64,000 nt of DNA from Phycisphaeraceae bacterium (lineage in GTDB: Bacteria; Planctomycetota; Phycisphaerae; Phycisphaerales; UBA1924): assembly GCA_019636675.1 (NCBI GenBank), contig JAHBXC010000001.1, positions 558,001-622,000 on the forward strand. Direction: 5' to 3'. The notes under the pieces were generated by a model. That model saw nothing but the letters and a program-made list of their open reading frames with translations, was not told the DNA's origin and did not search any database. This document shows positions 8,217 through 16,055 of this stretch, piece after piece. Each line of letters opens with the position of its first letter. Within the stretch, counting starts at the first letter, position 1. A program made the translations under genes and the position numbers.

Positions 8217-9824
8217 ATGAACCACCGACGCCTCACCCACGCCCTTGCCGCCTGCGCCGCGCTCACGCTGCTCAGCCCGCTCGCCGCGCTCGCGGGGGAC
8301 CTCAACCCGCCCCCGGGCCCGATCCAGCCGACCAACCGCGTCCAGATCAACCAGCAGACCATCGGCGCGTTCCCGTACACGATCTCCCAGCCCGGTTCCT
8401 ATGTCCTCACCAGCAATATCACCGGGGTCAGCGGCGCCGACGGCATCGTCATCACCTCTCGCGATGTCGTGCTGGACCTCAACGGCTTCACCCTGCAGGG
8501 CGTCGCCGGTTCGACCGCCGGCATCCGAATCAGCGGTAACGCCGTCGCCGTCGTCAACGGACGAATCAACGGCTGGGGCGCCGAGGGCATCGCCAGCGGG
8601 TCGGCCGGCCTGGTCGTCCGCGATGTCCAGGTCTGGGAGAACGGCGCGCGCGGCATGAACCTCGGCAACAACGCGACGGTCGACAACTGCGTCGCGTTCG
8701 GCAACGCCGACTTCGGCATCCGCGTCGGCTCGTCGAGCGTCATCCGCAACTCCGTCGCGCGAGCCAACGCCGCCGGCGGCCTCCTGCTCCTGCCCGGGGG
8801 CGTGGTCACCGGCTCCACCGCCGCCGAGAACACCGGCCCCGGCATCAGCGCGCAGAACGGCGCGGTCGTCGAGAACTGCACCGTGCGCGCCAACACCGGC
8901 GAGGGCCTGTCCGTCGGCGCCAACAGCAGCGTTCGCGGAGTGAGCGCCATCCTCAATACGCTCGACGGCGTCGTCGCCGGAGTCGGTTCCTCCATCAGCG
9001 ACAGCGTCGCGAGTCTCAACGGGGGCATCGGGTTCGTCGCCTTCCCGGGCGCCACCATCCACAACTGCAACGCGCAGGACAACGGGAGCCACGGCTACGA
9101 ACTCGGACGCGCCACGCCCGGCCAGACCATCGTCATCCACGCCGTCACCGTCACGGGCAGCACCGCGTCCAAGAACGCAGGGCACGGCTTCTTCGCCAGC
9201 AACGCGAACGGGCCGGGGCTGTTCTCCTCGTGCAGCGCCTTCGCCAACACCCTCAACGGCTTCGATGGCACGGGCAACTACGACGCCTGCCAGTCCAACA
9301 ACAACTCAGAGAACGGCTTTAACCTCGGAAACGGCTCGACGATCACCAACTCCAACGCGCGCGGCAACGGGCAGAACGGCTTCAGCGGAGGCCAGGGCAC
9401 AACCGTCGTCGCCTGCACCGCCCGATTCAACAAGGGCTTCGCCGGCATCAGCGTCAGCGAGGGCGTCATCCGCGACTCCTCCGCGTTCGGCAACGACCGC
9501 CACGGCATCGCCGTCGACCGCCAGGCCCTCGTCATCAACAATAGCTGCGGCCAGAACGGCGTCGGCTCCGGCATCAACGACGGCGCGGGGATCATCGCCT
9601 CCGCCATGTTCGGCGGCACCGGCTCGCGCATCGAGGGCAACAACGTCTCCTTCAACGACATCGGCATCCGTGTCGTCGCTGGCGGCAACCACGTCCTGCG
9701 CAACACCGCCAGCGGGAACAGCGTCTCCAACTACTCGCTGACCGGCGCGAACAACGCGGGCGCGATCCTGGTCGGCGCCGGCGCCGCCGCGACCGCGGGC
9801 CCGTGGGACAACTTCTCGTTCTGA
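8217..9824 (+). CDS. Secreted right-handed beta-helix repeat protein (module 1)
   Basis: A 535-residue exported protein. A signal peptide occupies residues 1-26 and ends ALAG. The mature N-terminus starts DLNPPPGPIQPT, a motif shared with the paralogue at 48587-49918. From about residue 70 to 500 there are roughly 20 short turns built on patterns such as NGxxGI and V.NC.A..N, the signature of a parallel beta-helix. The C-terminus ends PWDNFSF, again matching the paralogue (PWANLSF). No polysaccharide-lyase active site is recognisable, so this may be a surface adhesin or carbohydrate-binding scaffold rather than an enzyme. AGGAG lies nine bases before the ATG. A WxENxGW-repeat gene follows 50 bases downstream, probably in one operon. 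Confidence 0.88.
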   Translation: MNHRRLTHALAACAALTLLSPLAALAGDLNPPPGPIQPTNRVQINQQTIGAFPYTISQPGSYVLTSNITGVSGADGIVITSRDVVLDLNGFTLQGVAGSTAGIRISGNAVAVVNGRINGWGAEGIASGSAGLVVRDVQVWENGARGMNLGNNATVDNCVAFGNADFGIRVGSSSVIRNSVARANAAGGLLLLPGGVVTGSTAAENTGPGISAQNGAVVENCTVRANTGEGLSVGANSSVRGVSAILNTLDGVVAGVGSSISDSVASLNGGIGFVAFPGATIHNCNAQDNGSHGYELGRATPGQTIVIHAVTVTGSTASKNAGHGFFASNANGPGLFSSCSAFANTLNGFDGTGNYDACQSNNNSENGFNLGNGSTITNSNARGNGQNGFSGGQGTTVVACTARFNKGFAGISVSEGVIRDSSAFGNDRHGIAVDRQALVINNSCGQNGVGSGINDGAGIIASAMFGGTGSRIEGNNVSFNDIGIRVVAGGNHVLRNTASGNSVSNYSLTGANNAGAILVGAGAAATAGPWDNFSF

Positions 9825-9874
9825 CCGTTCACGAACCCCGCCACGACACGCACCACACTCGGAGGGTTCGACCA

Positions 9875-10540
9875 ATGAAACGAACACGAACGACACTCCT
9901 CATCGCGGCGCTCGGCGCGCTCGCGACGACCCCGACCCTCGCCCAGTCCAACATCTCACCCGCGAAGAAGAACGCATGGTGCGAGAACACCGGCTGGACC
10001 AACTGGCGCGACGGCGCGAACGGCTCACAGGGCGTGCGCGTCACGCCGACCTTCCTCGACGGATTCATCTGGAGCGAGAACGCCGGCTGGATCAATGTCG
10101 GCAACACGCCCCCGGGCGGGCGCCTCTCCTACACCAACACCACCGGCCTCAACTTCGGCGTCAACATCGGCGCCGGCGGCTTCCTCAACGGATACGCCTG
10201 GGGCGAGAACATCGGCTGGATCAACTTCAACACCCAGCCCGCGCTCGGCGCCCAGGGCGCACGCTACGACCCGACCGCCCGGCTCTTCCGCGGCTACGCG
10301 TGGGGCGAAAACATCGGCTGGATCAACCTCGACGACGCCAACGCGTTCGTCGCCACCCTCTGCCCGGGCGACACCAACGGCGACGGCGTGGTCAACTTCT
10401 CCGACCTCAACACCGTCCTCACCAACTTCGGCATGTCCGGCGCGCCAGGCAGCGTCCCCGGCGACCTGAACTTCGACGGCGTCGTCAACTTCGCCGACCT
10501 CAACGAGGTCCTCAGCAACTTCGGCAACGCCTGCAACTAA
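9875..10540 (+). CDS. Secreted WxENxGW-repeat protein with dockerin-like tail (module 1)
   Basis: A 221-residue exported protein with a signal peptide ending TLAQ near residue 24. The body contains four copies of a W-x-E-N-x-G-W-x-N motif (the last two read YAWGENIGWIN) spaced about 40-45 residues apart. The tail is a dockerin-like pair of calcium-loop repeats, GDTNGDGVVNFSDLN and GDLNFDGVVNFADLN, bracketed by cysteines (LCPGD and NACN). Tails like this are called GC-type dockerin in planctomycete annotations, as I recall. The function of the WxENxGW repeat is unknown to me. A near twin lies at 47817-48494, also directly downstream of a beta-helix gene. GGAGGG lies about ten bases before the ATG. 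Confidence 0.85.
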   Translation: MKRTRTTLLIAALGALATTPTLAQSNISPAKKNAWCENTGWTNWRDGANGSQGVRVTPTFLDGFIWSENAGWINVGNTPPGGRLSYTNTTGLNFGVNIGAGGFLNGYAWGENIGWINFNTQPALGAQGARYDPTARLFRGYAWGENIGWINLDDANAFVATLCPGDTNGDGVVNFSDLNTVLTNFGMSGAPGSVPGDLNFDGVVNFADLNEVLSNFGNACN

Positions 10541-10550
10541 TCGCCCCTCG

Positions 10551-10588
10551 CGGCGTGCGCTTCACGGAGGCGCACGCCGTGTTTCTTT
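10551..10588 (+). terminator. Terminator after beta-helix/WxENxGW genes
   Basis: A 10-bp perfect stem (10551-10560 with 10570-10579) with a nine-base loop is followed by TGTTTCTTTG. It starts 11 bases after the WxENxGW gene stop, marking the end of the two-gene plus-strand unit. Confidence 0.75.
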
Positions 10589-10677
10589 GTAGATCTTCAA
10601 GCCCAGCGGGAACACGCTCATCCGTGGCACGGCTGCGCCGTACCACGCCACCCCCATCTCCCCTCTCCACCTGCTCC

Positions 10678-12012
10678 CTATTCCCTTCCCCCCACCGTCA
10701 CCTGCTGCACCTTCTTCGCCGCCCCCGAGGCGATCCGTTCGAAACCCGACCCCAGTTCACCGATCGGGTCCGGCGGCACGATGTCCACCTTCTTCTCGCC
10801 CAGTTTCGCCTCGCCCCGCTCGACCTTCGCCTGGAACTCGCGGCACTCGTGCAGCAGGCGGTCCAGGATCTCCGGCTCGGGCACATTCGCGACGCGCTCG
10901 CCCTGCACATAGATGATCCCGCGACGATCGCCGGCGAACACCGCGACATCCGCGCCCTCCGCCTCCCCCGGGCCGTTCACGATGCACCCCATCACCGCCA
11001 CCTTCAGCGGCAGGCGGATCTCCTCCGCCAGTTTCTTCCGCACGTCCTGCACCAGCGTGAAAAGGTCCACCTGGATGCGCCCGCAGGTCGGGCACGCGAT
11101 CAGGTCCACGCCCTTGCGCGGCTTCAAGCCCAGCGAATAGCACAACTCCAGACCGTCCTCCACCTCGAAGACCGGGTCGCTGGCGTACGACAGTCGGATT
11201 GTGTCGCCGATGCCCCGCGTGAGCAGGCCCGACAGCGCCGCGATGCTGCGGATCGCGCCCGTCTCGCGCGTGCCGGCGTGCGTGACGCCTAGGTGCAGCG
11301 GGTAGTCGAAGCGCTCGCTGATCTCGGCGTACACATCGATGACGAACGCCGCGTCCATCGACTTGGCGCTGATCGCGATGTCGTGGAAGTCGCGCTCGTG
11401 GAAGATGTCGAGGTATTCCTCGAGTTTGGCGATCATCACCGCCATCAGGTGGCCCTGGCGCCGGTCGGCGAAGAACGCGCCCAGTTCCTTCGCGCGCTTC
11501 TGCTTGTCCTTGCGCTCGATGATCGAGCCCTCGTTGACGCCCACGCGGATCGGGATGCCCCGCTCTTTGCACGCGTCGATCACCTCCGCCACCTGCGCGC
11601 GATCGCTGATGTTCCCCGGGTTGAGCCGGATCTTGTGCACGCCCGCCTCGACCGCCTCGAGCGCGCGCTGGAAGTGGAAGTGCACATCCGCGACGATCGG
11701 CACGCGCACCCGGGGGATGATCTCGCGCAGCGCGTCGGTGTCCTTCTTCTCGGGCACCGCGACGCGCACGACCTCGGCCCCCGCCGCGGCCATCTTGTGG
11801 ATCTCCGCGACGCACCGGTCGACCTCGTGCGTCTTCCCGGCGGTCATCGTCTGCACGACCACAGGCGCCGGCCCGCCTTCTTCGGGTGACGACGCCAGCG
11901 TCGCGTTGGGGTGCCTCTTCGTGGGCGCCCCGCCGCCGATGCGGACGAAGCCGACGCGCTCATCGCCGAGAACGATCTGACGGGTTGGTCTGCGTGGGAA
12001 CATGGGATTCAT
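10678..12012 (-). CDS. ispG: 4-hydroxy-3-methylbut-2-enyl diphosphate synthase
   Basis: IspG (GcpE) is the 4Fe-4S enzyme that turns MEcPP into HMBPP in the MEP isoprenoid pathway. The 444-residue protein has QTMTAGKT near the start, the TIM-barrel segments IVADVHFHF and IRLNPGNI, and the cluster-ligand regions ACPTCGR and GCIVNGPGEA. There is no inserted middle domain, so it is the short bacterial form. The ATG at 12012 overlaps the stop of the upstream zinc-ribbon gene in an ATGA arrangement, so translation is probably coupled; a second ATG at 12003 is possible. An inserted Pro/Gly loop of about 15 residues before the QTMT motif is unusual. A pyrimidine-rich tract runs into its 3' end. Confidence 0.94.
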   Translation of the reverse strand: MNPMFPRRPTRQIVLGDERVGFVRIGGGAPTKRHPNATLASSPEEGGPAPVVVQTMTAGKTHEVDRCVAEIHKMAAAGAEVVRVAVPEKKDTDALREIIPRVRVPIVADVHFHFQRALEAVEAGVHKIRLNPGNISDRAQVAEVIDACKERGIPIRVGVNEGSIIERKDKQKRAKELGAFFADRRQGHLMAVMIAKLEEYLDIFHERDFHDIAISAKSMDAAFVIDVYAEISERFDYPLHLGVTHAGTRETGAIRSIAALSGLLTRGIGDTIRLSYASDPVFEVEDGLELCYSLGLKPRKGVDLIACPTCGRIQVDLFTLVQDVRKKLAEEIRLPLKVAVMGCIVNGPGEAEGADVAVFAGDRRGIIYVQGERVANVPEPEILDRLLHECREFQAKVERGEAKLGEKKVDIVPPDPIGELGSGFERIASGAAKKVQQVTVGGRE

Positions 12013-12746
12013 GGTAGGTTCGAGCCGGGAAGGGGTTTGGAGGCGTCGCCCTTCCAGCGCAGGTGCACCGCGACGCCGACGACGAACACCACCGCCAGTG
12101 GAGAGAGCGACGCGCCCACGACGACCCACCGGGGAACACTCGACCAGATCGAGGTCGCCGGCAGCCAGTGCGACAGGACCACGACCCACGGCAGCGGCAG
12201 GAACCACACCGTCGCGATATCCATCGCCGCGTAGGCGCGCCTGAACGAAACCGACGCCCCGAGCGCCGCCGCCGCCCCGGTCACCAGCAGGCCGAGCACG
12301 CACGCGATGAGGAAAAACAGAAACCCCAGCACGACCGACACGCCCGCCGCGATGGCCACGCTCCACAGCACGAGCCAGAAGTCTCCCGAGAACACTGCCG
12401 AAACAGCGCCGACAACCAGCATCAGCGCGCCGGCCAGCACACCCGCCGCCACGCAGTTCAGCATCGCGAGCGACGCGCGGTCGGAAAGATCCGGGTTGAT
12501 CCCGTCCGCGGTGCGCAGCGGGTCGAGGAACGCGGCGCGAACAAAGCCCAGGTAGTCGCGCGTGCTCCAGGTCCGCTGCACCGCCAGCCCCGGCGGCGCG
12601 GCGAGCGACTCGTCGAGCGACACGCCGCACTCGGGACAGACGAATTCGCCCTCGCGGGCGCGATCGGCGACGAGGGACGCGATGTCGTAGCCGCAGGAGA
12701 AACAACGCATCTCCCGTGGGAGGGTGGGCATGTGTACGTCGCTCAT
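12009..12746 (-). CDS. Zinc-ribbon multi-pass membrane protein A
   Basis: A 245-residue protein of unknown function. The cytoplasmic N-terminus holds a zinc ribbon with CxxC at residues 15-18 (CFSCGYD) and CxxC at 37-40 (CPECG). After an amphipathic stretch (RTWSTRDYLGF) come about five hydrophobic helices between residues 90 and 235. It overlaps both neighbours by four bases in ATGA junctions, linking it to ispG downstream and protein B upstream. Its N-terminus resembles protein B (CLSCEYDIASLV) and, more loosely, those at 13480 and 29144, so these are paralogues. It could be a membrane-bound regulator or a transport component, but nothing in the sequence decides. Start ATG at 12746; ATG 12731 is also possible. 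Confidence 0.8.
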   Translation of the reverse strand: MSDVHMPTLPREMRCFSCGYDIASLVADRAREGEFVCPECGVSLDESLAAPPGLAVQRTWSTRDYLGFVRAAFLDPLRTADGINPDLSDRASLAMLNCVAAGVLAGALMLVVGAVSAVFSGDFWLVLWSVAIAAGVSVVLGFLFFLIACVLGLLVTGAAAALGASVSFRRAYAAMDIATVWFLPLPWVVVLSHWLPATSIWSSVPRWVVVGASLSPLAVVFVVGVAVHLRWKGDASKPLPGSNLP

Positions 12747-13483
12747 TCGGCCTCCTCCCCCACTCGTCGAAAGACGAATACTGCGACGAAGGAAGCCACG
12801 AGGGGCACTACAACGAGCAGAACGATCGCAGTCCAAAGATACCCACGCGGGTCCTGCCACGCGTATGTCCCCGCGATTTTGTCAACACACATATACACCA
12901 ACATCACGACCGGAATAATCGCTGACCAAGGTATGAGCCACGAAGATGCGACATCGGTCGCCAACCGCGATCGCCATGGCGCATGGCCCATCCGGGCATC
13001 TTCGAAAAGCCGAAGGACAGCGAGCGTAGCGGCAGAAATCATGACCGCGCCAACGAAGTGAGCCGCGACTGCGCCCAAACCAACAAGCATCAGCAGGACG
13101 AAGGTATCAAGATCGAACCCGCTGCTGTACCGAGTGATCGAGCCAAAGAATGTCGCGATCGCCATCAGCGACATGCACAGAACCGCCGCCGCACGGCAAT
13201 TCGCCTTCCACACATTCCCCGCGTGTGGGAGCGAAGCGCGAGCAATCAGGTTCAATGGCTCAAAGATCGCAGAGCAAGTCCATGCGACATGCCCGCGGAA
13301 GCTCCACCGGTGCTGAATGTGCAGTCCGGGAAGATTGAGCGACGGGAGACAATCACGCAGGTCATGCCCGCACTCCGGGCACACGCCCGGCTCGTCTGAG
13401 CCTCGAAGCTCGACCAGCGACGCGATGTCGTACTCACACGACAGGCATCGCAGCGCCATGTTGCCCTCGAGTCCGACGCTCAT
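12743..13483 (-). CDS. Zinc-ribbon multi-pass membrane protein B
   Basis: A 246-residue paralogue of protein A. The zinc ribbon is CLSC at residues 13-16 and CPEC at 35-38, followed by HRWSFRGHVAWTCSAIFEPL and then about four to five membrane helices (roughly residues 100-125, 135-165, 190-210 and 220-240). It starts at ATG 13483 inside the stop of protein C and ends four bases into protein A, so the three zinc-ribbon genes and ispG form one translationally coupled unit. The GC content of its coding sequence is visibly lower than its neighbours, with stretches such as tcaacacacatatacacc, hinting at a different history or relaxed codon use. Function unknown. Confidence 0.78.
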   Translation of the reverse strand: MSVGLEGNMALRCLSCEYDIASLVELRGSDEPGVCPECGHDLRDCLPSLNLPGLHIQHRWSFRGHVAWTCSAIFEPLNLIARASLPHAGNVWKANCRAAAVLCMSLMAIATFFGSITRYSSGFDLDTFVLLMLVGLGAVAAHFVGAVMISAATLAVLRLFEDARMGHAPWRSRLATDVASSWLIPWSAIIPVVMLVYMCVDKIAGTYAWQDPRGYLWTAIVLLVVVPLVASFVAVFVFRRVGEEAE

Positions 13484-14211
13484 ACCTCTTCTTTCGGCTC
13501 CGCCGCCGCCCGGTTCGCGAACTTCATCTTCCTCCACCCCAGCCACGCCAGCGCCTCGAACCCCACCAGCCCCGCCAGCGGGCCGGCGGCATAGGCCAGC
13601 GCCATCCACCACCACGGCGCGTTCACCCACGCCAGCGCGCCGGGCGACGACAGACTCCGGAAATAGACATACTCCGCCGCCATCACCGGGGCCGCCAGCA
13701 GCCAGCCGATCGACGCGTGCGCCACGATCGCCCCGGAGGTGTCGCGCGTGATGCGCCACCCGTGGCGCGCCCCGAGCACGCGCAGGCCCAGCCCCTCGAT
13801 CAGCGACAGCACGACGATCGCCCCTCCGAAGGGGATCGCGAACACCCACACGCTCCACAGGAGAGTCGCCGCCGGGGAGCGCGCGCCGTCGTCCAGCGAG
13901 TCGCCGAAGAACATCGCGAACAGCACGCCGACGACATACGCGTTCGCCAGCAGGAGCCCCCACTCTCGCGAGACGCGCACCTCGTCCCAACGGCGCCCCG
14001 GGCGGCGGATCGTCCGCCAGTTCGTCTTCAGCCACGACACAAACGACGCCCGGCGCTGCCACGCCGACCCTGCGCGGTTCGACGCCAGCGACGAGGCGAT
14101 CGGTCTCCCGCACTCCGGGCACGGGTCCTCGTGGGAGAGCCCGTCGAGCCGGTAGCCGCAGCCCTCGCAGAGGAGCCAGTCGGGTTGAAGCCTTTCGCGT
14201 GAGGGCGGCAC
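13480..14211 (-). CDS. Zinc-ribbon multi-pass membrane protein C
   Basis: A protein of about 243 residues, the first of the coupled zinc-ribbon set. Cysteine pairs lie at residues 15/18 (CEGCGYRLDGL) and 31/34 (CPECGRP). Four to five hydrophobic segments follow (about 85-105, 118-140, 160-185 and 195-225). The frame stays open to an upstream GTG at 14370, but that stretch only translates the palindromic repeats at 14251-14350 into Pro/Gly-rich sequence. I therefore place the start at GTG 14211, next to the first residues that look like protein; there is no convincing ribosome-binding site, so the start is uncertain. It overlaps protein B by four bases. Function unknown. Confidence 0.7.
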   Translation of the reverse strand: MPPSRERLQPDWLLCEGCGYRLDGLSHEDPCPECGRPIASSLASNRAGSAWQRRASFVSWLKTNWRTIRRPGRRWDEVRVSREWGLLLANAYVVGVLFAMFFGDSLDDGARSPAATLLWSVWVFAIPFGGAIVVLSLIEGLGLRVLGARHGWRITRDTSGAIVAHASIGWLLAAPVMAAEYVYFRSLSSPGALAWVNAPWWWMALAYAAGPLAGLVGFEALAWLGWRKMKFANRAAAEPKEEV

Positions 14212-14250
14212 GGGGGAACAGTACGGGCAATGGGCAATGGGAAGAGATGG

Positions 14251-14286
14251 TCCCCTCCCGCTCGCGGAAGGGGGCAGGGGGAGGGC
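14251..14286 (+). repeat. Palindromic GC-rich repeat, copy 1
   Basis: The unit reads CCCTCCCGCTCGCGGAAGG followed by GGGCAGGGGGAGGG. Its core folds into a CCCTCCCGC / GCGGGAGGG-type hairpin. Copy 2 (14313-14350) is the same element inverted, and copy 3 lies inside ileS (22885-22923). The arrangement resembles REP/BIME-type extragenic repeats. It sits between the Fur gene and zinc-ribbon gene C. Confidence 0.75.
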
Positions 14287-14312
14287 GACCTGCGGACAAT
14301 GCACCTTCCGAA

Positions 14313-14350
14313 GACCCTCCCCCAACCCCTCCCGCAAGCGGGAGGGGGGA
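14313..14350 (-). repeat. Palindromic GC-rich repeat, copy 2 (inverted)
   Basis: Read on the minus strand this is CCCCTCCCGCTTGCGGGAGG followed by GGTTGGGGGAGGGTC, nearly the same as copies 1 and 3. It is inverted with respect to copy 1, 27 bases away, so the two could pair as a BIME-like inverted pair. Flanking GGGCAATGGGCAATGGG (14224-14241) and its complement near 14411-14423 add another inverted repeat around the pair. Confidence 0.75.
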
Positions 14351-14449
14351 TGATCCATCGCCCATTCCACCCGCTCCCTGCTGCCCGCTCCCTACTCCCT
14401 TCCTCCCCCTATTGCCCATTGCCTCCTGCCCCCGAATACTTCCCCGGTC

Positions 14450-14953
14450 ATGGCCGACCACGACGCCCATCACGGATCCGACCAACGGCCCCCTGTCGAG
14501 GCCGAGGCGATCGCCGCGCTCTTCGCCAGGCGGGGCCTGCGCGTCACGCGCCAGCGTCAGGAGGTCTACGCGGCCCTCGCGGCGACCACGGCGCACCCCA
14601 CGGCCGAAGAACTCCACCGGCTCGTCCTCGAATCCCCGAGCGTCGACGACACCGAGCCCCCAGTCTCGCTCGCGACGGTCTACAACACCCTCGAAGCCCT
14701 GACCGATTCGGGCCTCGTCCGCAAGATTCCTACTCCCGAGGGCGGCGCCCGCTACGACGCCGACACAACCGACCACATGCACCTGATGACGGGCGCCGGC
14801 CGCGTGCACGACGTGCCTGCCGATCTGGGGCAGCGGTTCCTCGAGCACATCCCCGAGTCGCTGGTTCGCGAGCTCGAGCAGCGGATGGGCGTGACAGTCC
14901 GGCGCGTGAGCGTCAGCGTTCTCGCGGACGACCGGCCCTCGACGCCGGAATAA
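14450..14953 (+). CDS. Fur/PerR-family transcription regulator
   Basis: A 167-residue member of the Fur superfamily. The winged-helix part contains LRVTRQRQEVYAAL, HPTAEELH and the recognition helix segment VSLATVYNTLEAL at about residues 60-75. The dimerisation half has DTTDHMHLMTGAGRVHDV where typical Fur proteins have H.HLIC..CG; both cysteines of that first structural zinc pair are missing, as is a C-terminal CxxC. This may be an iron- or peroxide-type regulator without structural zinc, or one sensing another metal; the metal cannot be assigned. The ATG at 14450 has no clear ribosome-binding site and could be leaderless. The gene upstream is divergent and repeats lie between. Confidence 0.88.
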   Translation: MADHDAHHGSDQRPPVEAEAIAALFARRGLRVTRQRQEVYAALAATTAHPTAEELHRLVLESPSVDDTEPPVSLATVYNTLEALTDSGLVRKIPTPEGGARYDADTTDHMHLMTGAGRVHDVPADLGQRFLEHIPESLVRELEQRMGVTVRRVSVSVLADDRPSTPE

Positions 14954-15084
14954 CCCCGCGCGGGCTTCAGAACAGGCGAGGAGTGTCCGATAGGCGTGTC
15001 GTCAGAGACGCGCGGTTTCCAACGCGCGGACGCCGCCCGACGGGAGCACCCAGGGACGGGCGAGAGAGAAACGGAGCACCCGCG

Positions 15085-15489
15085 ATGCACGCTGCGCAGC
15101 CCTACGACCGTAACCGCCGCATCCAGCCGAGGTACACGCTGCCCGCGATGTACACCTCCATCGCGATCCGGCCGGGAGACAAGGACGAGTTCCTCTACGA
15201 CGGGCACGCCTACGACCTTTCGCTCAGCGGGATCCGGTTCGAGCTGGACCGGCCCCTCGCGCCGGGCACGACCATCGGGGTGCGCATCGATCTCCCCGGG
15301 TTCGCCGAGCACGGCGGCCAGGCGGACGCGCGCCCGGTCTACGCCCTCGCGAACGTCGTGTGGATCGAGGACGAGGACCAGCCCGGCCCGTACCGCATGG
15401 CCGCGGCGTTCACACGCTTCGTCGTCGCTGGCGACGGGCAGCGCCTCGAGCGCGCCCTGGGCGCCGGACGCTACCGGCTCGCGGCCTGA
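15085..15489 (+). CDS. PilZ-domain protein (aroK flank, left)
   Basis: A 134-residue single-domain protein. It has the PilZ-type motifs RIQPRYTL near residue 12 (where the RxxxR loop would be) and DLSLSGIRFEL near residue 40 (DxSxxG). The C-terminal part is a beta barrel ending with AAAFTRF. PilZ domains bind cyclic di-GMP and act as switches on partners; the partner here is unknown. The usual RxxxR spacing is only loosely met, so c-di-GMP binding is not certain. GGAG lies about ten bases before the ATG at 15085. Its 3' end overlaps the convergent aroK gene by 19 bases. A second PilZ gene lies beyond aroK. Confidence 0.75.
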   Translation: MHAAQPYDRNRRIQPRYTLPAMYTSIAIRPGDKDEFLYDGHAYDLSLSGIRFELDRPLAPGTTIGVRIDLPGFAEHGGQADARPVYALANVVWIEDEDQPGPYRMAAAFTRFVVAGDGQRLERALGAGRYRLAA

Positions 15490-16031
15490 ACCACCAGACC
15501 GGCGATCGTTTCGACGGTCGAATCATCCGCGTCGATCACCTCGTCGCTGACGGCGCGGTACACGGGTTCTCTCGCGCGCAGCAGACCTTCGAGTTCGGCG
15601 ACCGGGTCGGCCCCGGTGACGCTCGGCCTGTTCGCGTCGTGCGCGAGCGTCGCGCGCAAGCGCGCGCGCAGCGTGTCGATCGAGCACCGAAGATAGACGA
15701 CGAAGACCTCTCGGACTGCGCGCCGCGCGTCGAGCAGTTCGCGTGCGCCCGGGGCGGTCGGCGTGCCCCCGCCCAGCGCGACGACCGTGGCGCCGGCGCG
15801 ACGGCGTGACTCGTCGAGAACGGCGCGCAGCGTCTCGACCTCGGCGGCGCGGAACGCGTCCTGGCCTTTGGCTTCCCAAAGATCTCGCACGCTGGCGTAG
15901 CCGCAACGCGTCAGGACTTCGCGGTCGAGATCGAGGAACACCGCGCCGAGCGTAGACGCGACCGCCGCGCCGACGCTGCTCTTGCCGCAGCCGCGCATGC
16001 CGAGGACGACCACGGTGTGGGGTTGGTTCAT
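15471..16031 (-). CDS. aroK: Shikimate kinase
   Basis: Shikimate kinase phosphorylates shikimate at O3 in the aromatic amino-acid pathway. The 186-residue protein has the P-loop GMRGCGKSSVG (residues 11-21), the acidic FLDLDRE motif after it, an arginine-containing FRAAEVETL segment and the ALGGGTP shikimate-binding loop around residue 86. The lid has LRARLRATLAHDANRPSV. All are in the right order for AroK/AroL. It is a minus-strand gene 25 bases downstream of a second PilZ gene on the same strand and it overlaps the convergent left PilZ gene by 19 bases. No other aro gene is adjacent. Confidence 0.93.
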   Translation of the reverse strand: MNQPHTVVVLGMRGCGKSSVGAAVASTLGAVFLDLDREVLTRCGYASVRDLWEAKGQDAFRAAEVETLRAVLDESRRRAGATVVALGGGTPTAPGARELLDARRAVREVFVVYLRCSIDTLRARLRATLAHDANRPSVTGADPVAELEGLLRAREPVYRAVSDEVIDADDSTVETIAGLVVQAASR

Positions 16032-16055
16032 CGGGCCACAGCGTACCAGCGCCGC

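Noticed and set aside
12743..14848. 701-codon minus-strand frame joining zinc-ribbon protein B to upstream sequence
   Set aside because: The part before 13483 overlaps gene C in another frame and reads as Arg/Gly/Ala filler; the real start is ATG 13483.
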